This document shows, one piece after another, positions 21,060 through 31,100 of a stretch of DNA of 43,780 nucleotides; the first letter of the stretch is position 1, and the number at the start of each line of letters is the position of its first letter. Made by a program: the position numbers and the translations under genes. Source of the DNA: a virus; IMG/VR virus record IMGVR_UViG_3300034158_000006, positions 1 through 43,780 of that record; one strand, written 5' to 3'. A model generated the notes under the pieces. That model did no database searches and had not been told where the DNA came from. It worked only from the letters and a program-made list of their open reading frames with translations.

Positions 21060-23768
21060 TTACGCTGGCGGGAACGCGTCGTCATCTGCATACATCCTTA
21101 CGTCGTAATTCACGGCCTTCACGCTGCACGTCCGTGTGCCTTGTGGTGATACGTCAGTAATAAGCGCGGGGAAACACCACTTGGATTCATGGCCGAACTG
21201 GATAATGGGCGGGGTAGCAATCACGCCGCTTAGATCCGGCACGAAGTCCAGGGTCGGAATGGTGAACTTATAATCATCGATGCGCGTTGCGGTATACGGT
21301 CCTGACGCTGTGCCATCCTTACGGCGCACCAGCACCTTGTAGACGCCCGGTAGGGTCCAGTCTAGTGGCTCAGATGACTCCAGAGTAACGGGAGGGCCGG
21401 CGGTATACCCAACCACTTCGGCGCTCTGCCCATAGCCTGGAGTAGTAACGCCGAGGGCCACATAATCAAAGTATGCGCTGTTCAGTGCGTCAAGTTCAGT
21501 CTTGAATGAATACTCCCTTTGGCGATACAAGTGCGCGCGGCGCTTACGCATGCCCCACCGCCAAGCCTTATACCGAACGCCCACGCCATCGAGTTTCAGC
21601 TTCTCGATTCGTTCCCCGGCATCGCCCGGAAGACGGCATTCTACCGTCTCGGTCTGCTTGGTAACGTGGTCGTAATACTCAACATCCACGCCGTCGAAAT
21701 CGTCCGGCTGATCCGGCATAGCAAAGTCATAGGCCAGTGGTTCAAGCATAATCTGAGGGTTATACACGTGGTCAAAAGAAGGCCCGCGCGTCTCATCTCG
21801 CACCGGAACCAGTAGCCCCCGGTCGATAGTCAGTTCCGAAAATCCTACTTGCAAGGCGTCTATCACATGCGACTTTACCGTACTGGAATCGGCAATAATC
21901 CTGTCGTAAGTATCCCCTCGCGGCGTCCACCGGGTTGATTCCAAGCGGTTCAGTTCAACAAGGTCGATATCCGTCGTATCTGAATACCCTACGCTCCGCA
22001 GGATATGGCCCACGGCTGCGGATATTTCCCTTGTTGGTTGCGGGGCCTGCCATGTCGTACCCCGCAGCACCGGCAAGATACGGGTACACGCCAGGTTGAT
22101 TAGGCTTTCGCTCTCAGACGATAACCTATCGCCGCCCCGAATGTTGCAGGTCATCGTCGTCAGTCCTGCGTAACTCGTTGGGGAAGAGCTAGCCATAAGA
22201 CCTTTTAGCCGCTGCCACATGGACGTGTCATGGACTTCGCTAGGCTGCAACCCCCCCTGCTGAATGACTAGTTTCTTTACTCGAACTTCAGGGCGCATCG
22301 CGTAGGGCAGATTTATGCGGAAGGTCTTGCCTACGGCATCCAAGGAGTTGGATGACATAGAGTACGTGCCCACCGTCCATGCGCCTCCAATCGCCATGTC
22401 GCGGTACTCGAAAGAGTGGTTCGCGTCGATGGTGAAGTATTCACCTTTAGCGCCGAGGCCCACGATCCCGCTAGGATAAAACATATCCCACTCTAGTGCG
22501 GTTATTACCTGGCCTTCAGGGCATGCCGGGAATGGTCCCCGATACCCACCGGTTAGGTTTGAGCTATCGAGCGTAACCTGTGCGGCATTCGAAGACAGAC
22601 TAACCCAACCCGGCCATGCGGTGTCGTCCGTGCCGCCGGACTTAATCCGCTTAACCTGGAGCGCTTGGGCCGAGTAACTCAGGACGCGGTATCGGATGCC
22701 ACGATAGGACATGACCATCACAACCGAGCCTATGACCAAGCCAGTGCCTGGAGCACCGCCGTCGTAGTCGAGTTCCATCGTAGTCGAGGTAACCGCATGG
22801 ACTACATACAGCCCCGCGTTGTCCCCGAGGATCTGAATAGTGTCCCCCACGATAAAGTTGTGCTGGGCGATAGGCCCGCTTATAACGTCGCGCCCCCCGG
22901 AGCCAGTACCGTCCGCGATGGTGTAGCTATAGGGCGCTCCAGCATTGATCAACGTGCCTACCGCCCAGTCTGAAGGGAAGGTGCCCGCGCCCGTTGGGAT
23001 GCCTACCACGTCGCCGTTGAAGGTAAATACAGAGGCGGTTGCTGCTGATGTTAGCTCCGATTCGGCAGTAAGCTCCAAGCCATTGGCTCCGGTATTACTG
23101 GCGCCAACCTCGGGAGCCGTGTACCAGAAGTAGTGTGCCACGTCGGCTGACAAATCTGCACCGGGGCCGTATATCTCGAATACCGCATCATCGCCCAACG
23201 TGGGCAGCGGAGTTTGTCCGGTCTTCACGTCTTGGGGTGAAATCAAGTACGACCCTTGGCCTACGCTCAGACACATTTCGGTACGTGGTTCGCGTGGCGA
23301 AGCGTAGTAAGCGCGAGGAGGGATCAGATAGTCCGGATATCGTTGAGGGTTGTACCCGAACAACTCCGGCCGCACATCGTTGATCTTTACCTTGTTACCC
23401 TTACTGCTCCCCGCGTCTAGCCCTTTGCCATTCTGGCTATTACTGGTCCCGACGCCCGGCATTTTAGGGATTAGCATCCCGAGTATAGCTTTGGCGCCGA
23501 ATACTAAAGCAAACGTGATCGAGAATGGATCTGTGCCTTTAGGCTCGCGGTATATCTCGACGCGATCTGCGGCAGTGAACTCTGTGTTTAGCCACTGGTA
23601 TGGTAGTAAGCGCTCCCCATTTAGGTAAAGGCTGATCGCCAGCTTGCCTAGGTCAGTACGACGGGAAATGCCGTGACGGTAGAGCCACTCGGCCAAGGTT
23701 TGGCGCGAGCGTACCTTGTACGTCTCTTTACCTTCGTCAGAGAGGCGACTGGCATAAACCTCGATCAT
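21060..23768 (-). CDS. Tail tip attachment protein, TipJ/host-specificity family
   Basis: 902 residues from the ATG at 23768 (MIEVYASRLSDEGKE), which overlaps the NlpC stop by ATGA; an upstream ATG at 23813 lies inside that gene. The N-terminus (Y-x-V...LAEWLYRHGISR and a FSITFALVFGAKAILGMLIP hydrophobic segment) and the body with ISPQDVKTGQTPLPTLG match TipJ-type phage tail proteins, functionally like lambda J: they form the tail tip, touch the host and start DNA ejection. Slightly shorter than lambda J, without the long fibronectin-repeat C-terminus, so separate fibres likely decide host range. Confidence 0.9.
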   Translation of the reverse strand: MIEVYASRLSDEGKETYKVRSRQTLAEWLYRHGISRRTDLGKLAISLYLNGERLLPYQWLNTEFTAADRVEIYREPKGTDPFSITFALVFGAKAILGMLIPKMPGVGTSNSQNGKGLDAGSSKGNKVKINDVRPELFGYNPQRYPDYLIPPRAYYASPREPRTEMCLSVGQGSYLISPQDVKTGQTPLPTLGDDAVFEIYGPGADLSADVAHYFWYTAPEVGASNTGANGLELTAESELTSAATASVFTFNGDVVGIPTGAGTFPSDWAVGTLINAGAPYSYTIADGTGSGGRDVISGPIAQHNFIVGDTIQILGDNAGLYVVHAVTSTTMELDYDGGAPGTGLVIGSVVMVMSYRGIRYRVLSYSAQALQVKRIKSGGTDDTAWPGWVSLSSNAAQVTLDSSNLTGGYRGPFPACPEGQVITALEWDMFYPSGIVGLGAKGEYFTIDANHSFEYRDMAIGGAWTVGTYSMSSNSLDAVGKTFRINLPYAMRPEVRVKKLVIQQGGLQPSEVHDTSMWQRLKGLMASSSPTSYAGLTTMTCNIRGGDRLSSESESLINLACTRILPVLRGTTWQAPQPTREISAAVGHILRSVGYSDTTDIDLVELNRLESTRWTPRGDTYDRIIADSSTVKSHVIDALQVGFSELTIDRGLLVPVRDETRGPSFDHVYNPQIMLEPLAYDFAMPDQPDDFDGVDVEYYDHVTKQTETVECRLPGDAGERIEKLKLDGVGVRYKAWRWGMRKRRAHLYRQREYSFKTELDALNSAYFDYVALGVTTPGYGQSAEVVGYTAGPPVTLESSEPLDWTLPGVYKVLVRRKDGTASGPYTATRIDDYKFTIPTLDFVPDLSGVIATPPIIQFGHESKWCFPALITDVSPQGTRTCSVKAVNYDVRMYADDDAFPPA

Positions 23769-24160
23769 GGGCGGTCTCGATGAAAAGTCACGGTTGAGTG
23801 GTCGCGTACCCATTTATGCAGGGGTAAGCAACGTGGGCCCCGAGCGGGGTTGATCTCCAAGATCCGCAATCCTTCCGGCGAATCGATCACCACGGCAACA
23901 TGCGTACAGATACGGCCAATTAGTACGGAAGCGATAGCGCCTGGTTCCGGTTCGCACAACTCCATCACGGAGGATTCGGCTTCGTAAGCCTTAGTGAATT
24001 CGCGGGGATCAGTATGTCGAAGAGTGCCATACTCAGCTAGTAGACGTTTACCTAGCTCGATATGGCGGACAGTGCGGACAAGCCCCCAACAGTCAAAGCG
24101 ATCCGGTCCGCGTGCGCCGTCTTCGTAAGCGCAGCTTAGATATTTGTTGACCCATTCCAC
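23765..24160 (-). CDS. NlpC/P60-like tail tip assembly peptidase
   Basis: 131 residues from a GTG at 24160 that overlaps the DUF1833 stop (TAGTG); a longer frame from 24214 would overlap that gene by 55 bases. VEWVNKYLSCAYEDGARG and FDCWGLVR give the catalytic Cys of NlpC/P60, and RICTHVAVVID the His. Corresponds to the peptidase part of lambda K, which helps form the tail tip and may open peptidoglycan. Start uncertain between the two options. Confidence 0.85.
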   Translation of the reverse strand: MEWVNKYLSCAYEDGARGPDRFDCWGLVRTVRHIELGKRLLAEYGTLRHTDPREFTKAYEAESSVMELCEPEPGAIASVLIGRICTHVAVVIDSPEGLRILEINPARGPRCLPLHKWVRDHSTVTFHRDRP

Positions 24161-24654
24161 TAGACGTACCTGAGCGCTGGCGCAAAGTTGACAGTGTACA
24201 ACGCTCGGGGCCATGCGACACCGATCATGTTGAAATACCCCGTCTGCAACTGAGCTTCCTGCCCTTGGAGCGATCCTGAGAGCAGTGTAAGGACGTAAGG
24301 CTTCTCTGCGGGTGCAAGTAGATTGCCCGACAGATATGTCCGGTAGATCGCTGTTACACGAGCCTTAGCCTCTATCGCTTGGTCGATCAGCCGTGACGCT
24401 TCTCCCGTGGTGTTATCCACCGCGAAGGCCAGGGTCTGATTGCCCTTGCTGTTCTTGGCCGCCAAGGCGATATCGATGTTCGCCCCAATGAACGTAACGG
24501 TTCTGTCGTCTTCGGTAACTGCGGTGATGTCTTCGAAGCCGGTGCAGATGAATACCGACTCCGGCCACGTGGTAGAGGTAAGTTCAAGCGTCCTGATAAT
24601 CGCATCAAGACGCTCGTTAGCCCCCGCATTCACTTCAGCGAGTATTAGACTCAT
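24160..24654 (-). CDS. DUF1833 minor tail protein
   Basis: 164 residues. SLILAEVNAGANERLDAIIRTLELT, then YRTYLSGNLLAPAEKPYVLTL and YFNMIGVAWPRALYTVNFAPALRY, fit the DUF1833 family located just before the NlpC gene in siphovirus tail clusters, in the place of lambda L. Likely part of the tail tip ring. Immediately preceded by a six-codon reading frame. Confidence 0.85.
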   Translation of the reverse strand: MSLILAEVNAGANERLDAIIRTLELTSTTWPESVFICTGFEDITAVTEDDRTVTFIGANIDIALAAKNSKGNQTLAFAVDNTTGEASRLIDQAIEAKARVTAIYRTYLSGNLLAPAEKPYVLTLLSGSLQGQEAQLQTGYFNMIGVAWPRALYTVNFAPALRYV

Positions 24655-24675
24655 TTAATAATGCGCCGCATACAT
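24655..24675 (-). CDS. Six-codon leader reading frame (MYAAHY)
   Basis: ATG at 24675 with AGGAG (24686-24682) at 6-base spacing; it encodes MYAAHY and stops at TAA directly joined to the ATG of the DUF1833 gene (TAAATG). The DUF1833 start has no Shine-Dalgarno of its own at normal distance. Likely a reinitiation leader. Too short to judge by conservation. Confidence 0.35.
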   Translation of the reverse strand: MYAAHY

Positions 24676-24711
24676 TATGCGCTCCTTATGATTGGACTAG
24701 AGTCCATTGGA

Positions 24712-26793
24712 TTACGGCAATATCCATGTTCTTCCTGTAACCTGAGCTGCGGTATCCGCTAGAGTTTGACCATCCGCCCGAGAGCATAGGCCAAAACTAC
24801 CCCTATTAAACCGCATACCCGTAACCTGGACGTTAACCGCAGCCGCAGCAGTGCTGTTGATCTCTACTGCTATTACCGAATCATCAGAATTCGCCCCGAG
24901 GTTATCGAAGAAGGTTATGGTGAATTCCTTCATCGCGTTTATGGAGGATACGACTGACGAGCTAAGCGTTTGTCGGGAACCGTCCGGGTTATAAATCCGG
25001 ATAACTACTGTGCTATCGAGAGGTGAGCTAGACTGCATGAGGAATTGGCAGGTTACTGTACCCCCCTCGAATTGGTTTGCTCTCGGGAGCTGGTAGCAAA
25101 GAGCATTAGTTCCTGCTTGAAAGTAAGAAATACCAACATAGCGGGACTGACGTTTTGCTTTGCGGGTAGCGCCGGACGTGGCACGTTCAAAGGAAGACGC
25201 CGCTGTCGATCTCTGGAACCAGTTCCCCGCAAGAGGGGTCCAAGTCGCGGCAGAGACGGAGACAAGGGGGTTTGAGATATAAGCAAAATCCCCGTTTAGC
25301 GCTTTAATTTCGGAATTTAGGGTATCTATGATTCTAACATGGGAGTTAGTCAGGGGGATAAGAGGGACGTTCTCCGCTAGGATATTTCCCACTAGGATAC
25401 TCTGGCCCTCTAGGTCATTAAGGCCAACTAACGGATTGGGAGAGCTTGGGATATTAGCTAAAGTAATATCGTTTAGAGAAAGCCGATCGACTACAACCTG
25501 CGCGTTTGCGATGGCGATAAATGCGTTATTAGAAAAACTATGTAGGTTTGCATAGGCGCCGTCTACGACTACCCCGGAGATAAGGTTATTAGGGGCCGCA
25601 ACGAAATCCCCTAGCACGATGGCAGACTGTGCTCCGAAAGGCAATTCCGTATAAAGTTTTCGAATAGTTGTTAGCTTTGATGGGTATCCCAACTGCACCC
25701 CTATCAACATGCCTTCGCAGGCATTATCGGTGTAGGAGGTGCCTACAGCAGACGTATAAAAAGCAATGCCGCCGGCGACAGCGCCTAGCGATTTTACCCT
25801 ATTCTCTGAGATCACGCAGCGGGAGTTCCCGGTGTAGCGCATAGACGCTCCTAGTGAGTCTACAGCGCCGCCATCGTCTATGAATTTCCAGAAGTTTCCG
25901 CGTTTGTCTTGGTAGTCTGCCCACGTATTACCGCGACAGATTGGCCACCAGTTCTGGCCCTTCCCGGTAAAGGCCCATTCTCCAGGAGCCCCGGTGTTTA
26001 GGATTCGATTATTCTCTACGGTAAGAGTGTTACCCGTCCAAGGTTCCCACGTCGCAATTTGTGGTGGGCCGGAGACGATAGTAGCATTGCGGAGGATGTA
26101 ACTATCCTGGGACCAGAATGGGCCGGAGACTAATCCGGGTGCCCCAAATTTCCATATGGGGCCTAGTGCCGGTGGCGTGGGATTATCCCAGTTGCCTAAG
26201 TCAATGTGGACAGGGCTAACCCATACCTGTTGTGAAAGCGCAGAACCTTCCGCTTTCACCGGAGTAACTGATCTATCCCCCGAGTACGCGTTAAGCGGGG
26301 GTACGGAGATCGGTGAAGGGCCATCTACCAGGGTCGACCGTACTTCGAGAACGTCGAGTGACGTTCCCACCGTTCCAGACGGGCGGCCGACCATTGCAGA
26401 GCCGGCAGTGCCCGCTAGAGCGCTGCGCAACACAGCATCCCCCGCAGATACAAATTTTGGTCCGTCAGTCGTCCAGTTTGCTACCGTCGTATACGGCAGG
26501 GTTAGGGTAGGCCCAGGGCGATAATATTCACCACTTCGGCTAAAGACCTGGTTAGGACGAGTAATGGTCAGAGGACTATTGGTAACGTAATCACCGATGA
26601 TCTCATACCCACTTGCTAACAGGAAATTGGCAAAGTCCTTTCGGATACCTGCGATGGACTTACGCGATACCCCAAAGCGATCCGGGTAAGCGGAGTCGGG
26701 GCCGTTACTAAACACGTCAAGATTCTGCGCATTGTCGTAGAGGTCTTTAACCTCGGTAGACCCTAACGGGTTCCCCGTGTTGTAGGTGGTCAT
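24712..26793 (-). CDS. Tailspike/tail fibre with beta-helix-like body
   Basis: 693 residues, GGAG Shine-Dalgarno. The N-terminus YNTGNPLGSTEVKDLYDNAQNLD, through SRKSIAGIRKDFANFLLASGYE and LTITRPNQVFSRSGEYYRPG, matches the particle-attachment domain of tailspikes in Pseudomonas and related phages. The middle has repeated short strands with asparagines (TVENNRILNTGAPGEW, RCVISENRV, FYTSAVGTSYTDNAC), typical of a right-handed parallel beta-helix that binds or cleaves capsule or O-antigen. No catalytic residues can be assigned. Unusually it lies between minor tail genes rather than after TipJ. Confidence 0.8.
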   Translation of the reverse strand: MTTYNTGNPLGSTEVKDLYDNAQNLDVFSNGPDSAYPDRFGVSRKSIAGIRKDFANFLLASGYEIIGDYVTNSPLTITRPNQVFSRSGEYYRPGPTLTLPYTTVANWTTDGPKFVSAGDAVLRSALAGTAGSAMVGRPSGTVGTSLDVLEVRSTLVDGPSPISVPPLNAYSGDRSVTPVKAEGSALSQQVWVSPVHIDLGNWDNPTPPALGPIWKFGAPGLVSGPFWSQDSYILRNATIVSGPPQIATWEPWTGNTLTVENNRILNTGAPGEWAFTGKGQNWWPICRGNTWADYQDKRGNFWKFIDDGGAVDSLGASMRYTGNSRCVISENRVKSLGAVAGGIAFYTSAVGTSYTDNACEGMLIGVQLGYPSKLTTIRKLYTELPFGAQSAIVLGDFVAAPNNLISGVVVDGAYANLHSFSNNAFIAIANAQVVVDRLSLNDITLANIPSSPNPLVGLNDLEGQSILVGNILAENVPLIPLTNSHVRIIDTLNSEIKALNGDFAYISNPLVSVSAATWTPLAGNWFQRSTAASSFERATSGATRKAKRQSRYVGISYFQAGTNALCYQLPRANQFEGGTVTCQFLMQSSSPLDSTVVIRIYNPDGSRQTLSSSVVSSINAMKEFTITFFDNLGANSDDSVIAVEINSTAAAAVNVQVTGMRFNRGSFGLCSRADGQTLADTAAQVTGRTWILP

Positions 26794-26981
26794 TCGGCCA
26801 GCTCCGCGATCAAGGCTTTCAGCTCTTCGAGGGTAAGCGGTTGCGGCTCGTTCACGTTGGCGTACGCGATGCCGCCGTCGCGCAGGGCTTCTGTGATCGT
26901 CTGAAGGTGGGCACCCGATGTGCCATCGGCATTCAGACGAATCAGCACTTCGTAATTGCGTGTACGTTCTTCAAGGGCCAT
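26790..26981 (-). CDS. Small tail protein (63 aa)
   Basis: MALEERTRNYEVLIRLNADG and LEELKALIAELAE at the end. ATGA overlap with the tailspike start. Similar short proteins follow minor tail genes in related phages. Function unknown. Confidence 0.65.
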   Translation of the reverse strand: MALEERTRNYEVLIRLNADGTSGAHLQTITEALRDGGIAYANVNEPQPLTLEELKALIAELAE

Positions 26982-26982
26982 G

Positions 26983-27498
26983 TCAGCTCACCGTCGTAGT
27001 TGTATTGAGAATTTGCCAAACTGTACCACTGCTGCGGCATCGCTTGGAACCGCCAGTGGCGTTGGTCACGTCGATCTCATAGCCGTTGTAGGTCGCAGCA
27101 CTCGGCAGAGTGGTAAGTGTATATTGCGCAACTCGGTTAGGCAGAGTCGATACCATCGCAGACGTGATCGAGGTTACCCCGGCCAGGGTAGTGATGTCAG
27201 AGTTAGTACCACTGGCAGCGGCCAAGATAGACGTACGCGCAGCCGCCTGAGTGGTCGCCGCGAGAAAGGTCCGGGCGACTGCTGTCAGGCTTGTGACGGC
27301 CATCGTCCCGACGCCTGTGAAGTACGACAACGTGTCCGCCGCGCCGGTCAGCCCGAACAGCGCAACAATGTTTGCACCGATTGAGGCACGGAGCTGAGTA
27401 AGCGTCTGCTTTCTGCTCTGCGCGGATTGCACGACCGCGTATAAATCTGCCTCTGAGCCGACTTGGGCTACCGGAAGCTCTGACGTTTTAATAGACAC
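26983..27498 (-). CDS. Structural tail appendage protein (171 aa)
   Basis: GTG start in a TAGTG overlap, TGGAG Shine-Dalgarno. The start SIKTSELPVAQVGSEADLYAVVQ is a common N-terminus of phage fibre or collar proteins. It continues with Ala/Thr-rich repeats (ARTFLAATTQAAARTS) and a small C-terminal beta domain (YNGYEIDVTNATGG). Probably trimeric, linking appendage and tail. Confidence 0.75.
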   Translation of the reverse strand: MSIKTSELPVAQVGSEADLYAVVQSAQSRKQTLTQLRASIGANIVALFGLTGAADTLSYFTGVGTMAVTSLTAVARTFLAATTQAAARTSILAAASGTNSDITTLAGVTSITSAMVSTLPNRVAQYTLTTLPSAATYNGYEIDVTNATGGSKRCRSSGTVWQILNTTTTVS

Positions 27499-28106
27499 TA
27501 GTAATTCTCCAAAGTCAAAGTTTCGCCCGCCTCAGTAAGCATTTCCTGGCCTTCTTCGGTAAGCATATAGCGCTCATTCTCAACCAGTATGGACCGGCCG
27601 TCCTCCGTGAGCATTTCCTGACCGCCCTCGGCCAGTAGGATGTTGATTGGCGCCGCTGCGGGCCATTCGCGATTCATCGCGTAATCAAATATATCTGCGC
27701 CGAGTACGAACCCCGGCAGGATGTCGGCCCATCCGGATGCCAGTAGAGGTCGGTTACGCACCTCACAAGCTACTTTGTAACGCCACAAGAACTTACCCGC
27801 GAGTTCACCGCCGATAGGCGTTTCGGTGAACCGTACTTCCTGTACCTCAAACCCCAAAGGGGTCAGAAGCTCAATCGTGAACCAACCTGCGCCGACGACT
27901 TGTGCAGCCCAAGCTTCAAACAGTGCCGCCTGGGGCTGCGTCATGACCCACTGCAGCGCAACCATGGTCGGTACGTTACGGAACTCAATACGCTGCCGAG
28001 AGCGGCCACTATCCATCGCCGTGCGCCGGATATTGTTTACTGGCGTGAATGCGTAGTTATCCCTCAGAGGGCAGGGGAGCCCTTGGGGGTAGGCAGGGAT
28101 CGGCAT
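27498..28106 (-). CDS. Minor tail protein with C-terminal LTE-G repeats (202 aa)
   Basis: TGATG overlap with the tape measure stop. Residues 1-140 (RIEFRNVPTMVALQWVMT, FEAWAAQVVGAGWFTIELLTP, VACEVRNRPL) match phage proteins encoded just after the tape measure. The last 50 residues repeat a unit of about 10-11 residues of the form L-(T/A)-E-x-G-x-x-(M/I)-L, likely a beta stack. Confidence 0.8.
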   Translation of the reverse strand: MPIPAYPQGLPCPLRDNYAFTPVNNIRRTAMDSGRSRQRIEFRNVPTMVALQWVMTQPQAALFEAWAAQVVGAGWFTIELLTPLGFEVQEVRFTETPIGGELAGKFLWRYKVACEVRNRPLLASGWADILPGFVLGADIFDYAMNREWPAAAPINILLAEGGQEMLTEDGRSILVENERYMLTEEGQEMLTEAGETLTLENY

Positions 28107-31100
28107 CAGCGGCCCGCCGTCTGCAAGCCAAACTTACGATTCATCGCGTCAGCAGTACGCCCATCGCCGAGCAGATCCGCTACGAAAACATCAATCATCT
28201 TCTCCCCCTGGTCCCCGGTGCGCTGTTGAGTTTGCCCAGCTTTGGAGGCGTCTTCGATCAAGTTTACCGTAGTGTTGCCCGAACCGGTTGGGGATTTTAT
28301 GTCGTTAAGCGTTTGGTCTAGCTTGGCGCTGGTCTGCGCGGTAGCCGTGCGAGTAGTGCCAAGAGAGGTATCGGTCGGAAGAGTCACGAAGCCGCCCGCT
28401 GCATACCCATTACGTGCGATAGATTCTAGTTTGCTGCGCCCTATAGAAGCAGTTTGTGCTTTGGTAAAGACGTACTCCCCTTTGTGGACGATCCCCGCCG
28501 GTTCGCTAGATCCGCCGTCACCCGTGTAGCCGCCGGTCTCAAAGCCCTTGATAAGAGTGAAGGCGGCCAATAGAGCCGCGCCGCCTACAACCGCAGCCGC
28601 GCCGAAGGAGCCGATGGAGGCTACCAGGGCAGCAGGAAGCCAAGCGGCCAGGGTTGTGCCCGCAGCAGCAGTTTGAACAGCGGTAGTAGTAGCAGTGGCT
28701 GCTACGGCAGCACCTGTAGTCACCGCGGTCGTAGTCAGCATAGCAGCGGTCTTTGTACCCTCCGCTGCGACGGTAGCAATGGTTTTAGTCGCCTCCGCAG
28801 TAGTCGTAGCAGCAGTTATGGCGCCAATACCCAAAAGCTGCAGTGTTTCAGTAACGATCCACTTAGCTGCGATCTGCTCAAGCGCGCCGAGAATGGCAGA
28901 CGCCATGCTGACGCCGAGGTTTGCGAACGCTTCCCCTACCGTCTCCGTGCCCTTGATGATTCCGTCAAGACCGGACGCGACCGAAGAAGTCGCATCATTG
29001 AGCACAGACGTAGTGGCTTCGGCGGCTTGTGCGCTGTAATCAGCGGCCTCGGTCGCGTAGTTCGCCCATGCTTCCGAAGCGCCAAGGAAAAAGCTGCTAG
29101 AGGCTTCGTCGACTTGGTTGTAGTAATCCTGCTGCATCACGATACGCGAAGCCAAAGCCTCTTGTAGCGTATCGGTTTCCTTCTGATATAGCTCTGGGGA
29201 TATCTGCCCAGTGTTGCGCTGCTTGTTCAGCTTATCCAGTTCGGTCTGGTAATCCTTTCGAATCGCCAGATCTTCTTTCAGCCGTTCACGGCCCTTCTCG
29301 CCCATGCCGAGGCCGGTTAGCTGAGAGTTAAGACCCTCTTGCGCGGTGTTCAGCTTAGACGTTTGGTTCTCTTGAAACGCGGCGAGCTTGGAGGCTTCCT
29401 CCGCCGCTTGCTTACGCACAGCGACTTCTTGTTCTAAAGCGACATTGCGTTTCAGCTGGGCGGTGATCAGGGCTTCGCTGGCAAGCAATGACTTCTGGTC
29501 AGCGGTCTGAATGTCCTTCGACTTGATGTCGGCAATTTCTTGTTGGAACTTCGCCAGGGCTTGAGCCTGTACGCCCAGCTTCTCGCCGGTATCGGATTGC
29601 AGTTGAAGAGCAGCAGCTTGCTGGCGCAAGTTGTCGAGCATCTTTTGCCCGGCGTCTTCCTGATAGGCTTTAGCGGCGGGGGCATTCGCGGATTTATATT
29701 TCTCAGCTTCTGCGGCCTTCAACTGGGCAATCTGCGCGGCGCTGTACTGCACACCGCGTGCTGCTGCGGCAGCGACTTGCTTATCGATCTTCGCGTAAGC
29801 TTGGGACAGCTTTTCCTGCTTGGAAGCTGAGTCGTCTAGGCCTTTATTCAGCGCTTCAACAGCAGCGATGCCGCGTTTGTCTTTAGCGGCGGCATCTGCT
29901 TGCGCGGCGATACGGCGGCGGGATTCTTCCTGCTGCACGAGCAAGTCGGTGATCTGCTTCTCGATCTGGGTAGAGCCTTGGTTGCCGCCGCCCCTGGAAC
30001 CCGAGCCGAGGCGTGCTGCGTTCTGCAAAGCTTCTTGCAGGTTCGACATTTTCTCATCAAACGTGGCTTCTCTACCTACGTCAAGAATCGCATCCCAAGC
30101 GCCCTTAGCTACGTTCTTTACCGATATCCAAGCGGACTCAACGTAGCCGAGATCCTCTTTGATCTTTTCAGCTCGGCGCGTTAGGGCGTCTGCGTAAGTC
30201 TGTTCAGCCAGGGTTGCAGCGCCCTGCGTGTCGCCTTGGCGTTGCAGCGCTTCGATTTGGGCGTAAGTCGAAGTCGTTAGATAATTCAGCGAGTCGTTAA
30301 GCTCTTTGGAGGCCTTGACCGGATCTTTCGCCAACTTCTCAAAGTTCTTGACGGTTTCATCTGCCGCTACACCGGTTGCTTCCTGCATCTTGAGCGCCGC
30401 GATGGCGATCATGTCGAAGGACGAAGCCGGAATGTTACCGGAGGCAGCGAGCTGCGTTAGGACGGCGGCGGCAGCGCCTACGGTGCCTACGGATTGGCTA
30501 ACGCTTTGGGCAAGCGAGGAGAGTTGCCCGGAGCTAGTACCGGCAGCGTTGCCACTAAGCACTAAGGCTGAGGTGAAAGCCGTCGCCTCATCGCTTCCCT
30601 GCTTATAGGCGATAGCCAACACCCCAACAGCAGCGGCAGCGACTGTAAAGGGATTGATAAGACCCACGACGTAACCGCCGAGCGCTTTCGCAGCAGGGCC
30701 GAGGCCGCCGAACATATCTTTGAGCTGGCCGCCCTGCTGTAGGAACACAGTTAGAGGGTTCTGACCGGCGGCAATTGAAGTAGCGATATCAGTGAATTGT
30801 GCCGGCACGCCACGTAGAGCCGCCGCGGTTGCCTTCGCAGACATCCCCGCTTTAACCAGGGCGCCGTCGTTCTGGCTCAGCGATGCGCGAGTTGCGTCCA
30901 GTTGCGCCTTGTAGGTTTTATAGTCCTCCGTCGGCAGGCGCCCAGCTTTGCGGTGGGCGTCAAGCTGCTGCTCCATCTTATCAAGACGGGAGTACGCGGC
31001 CACAGTGGGGTCGATCCGACCGATCAAGCGGTCCAACTGGTCGCCCTGGTACTTGGCTTCCTTCGTGGTCCGCTTTAAAGCGCGCTCGGCGCGGTCCATG

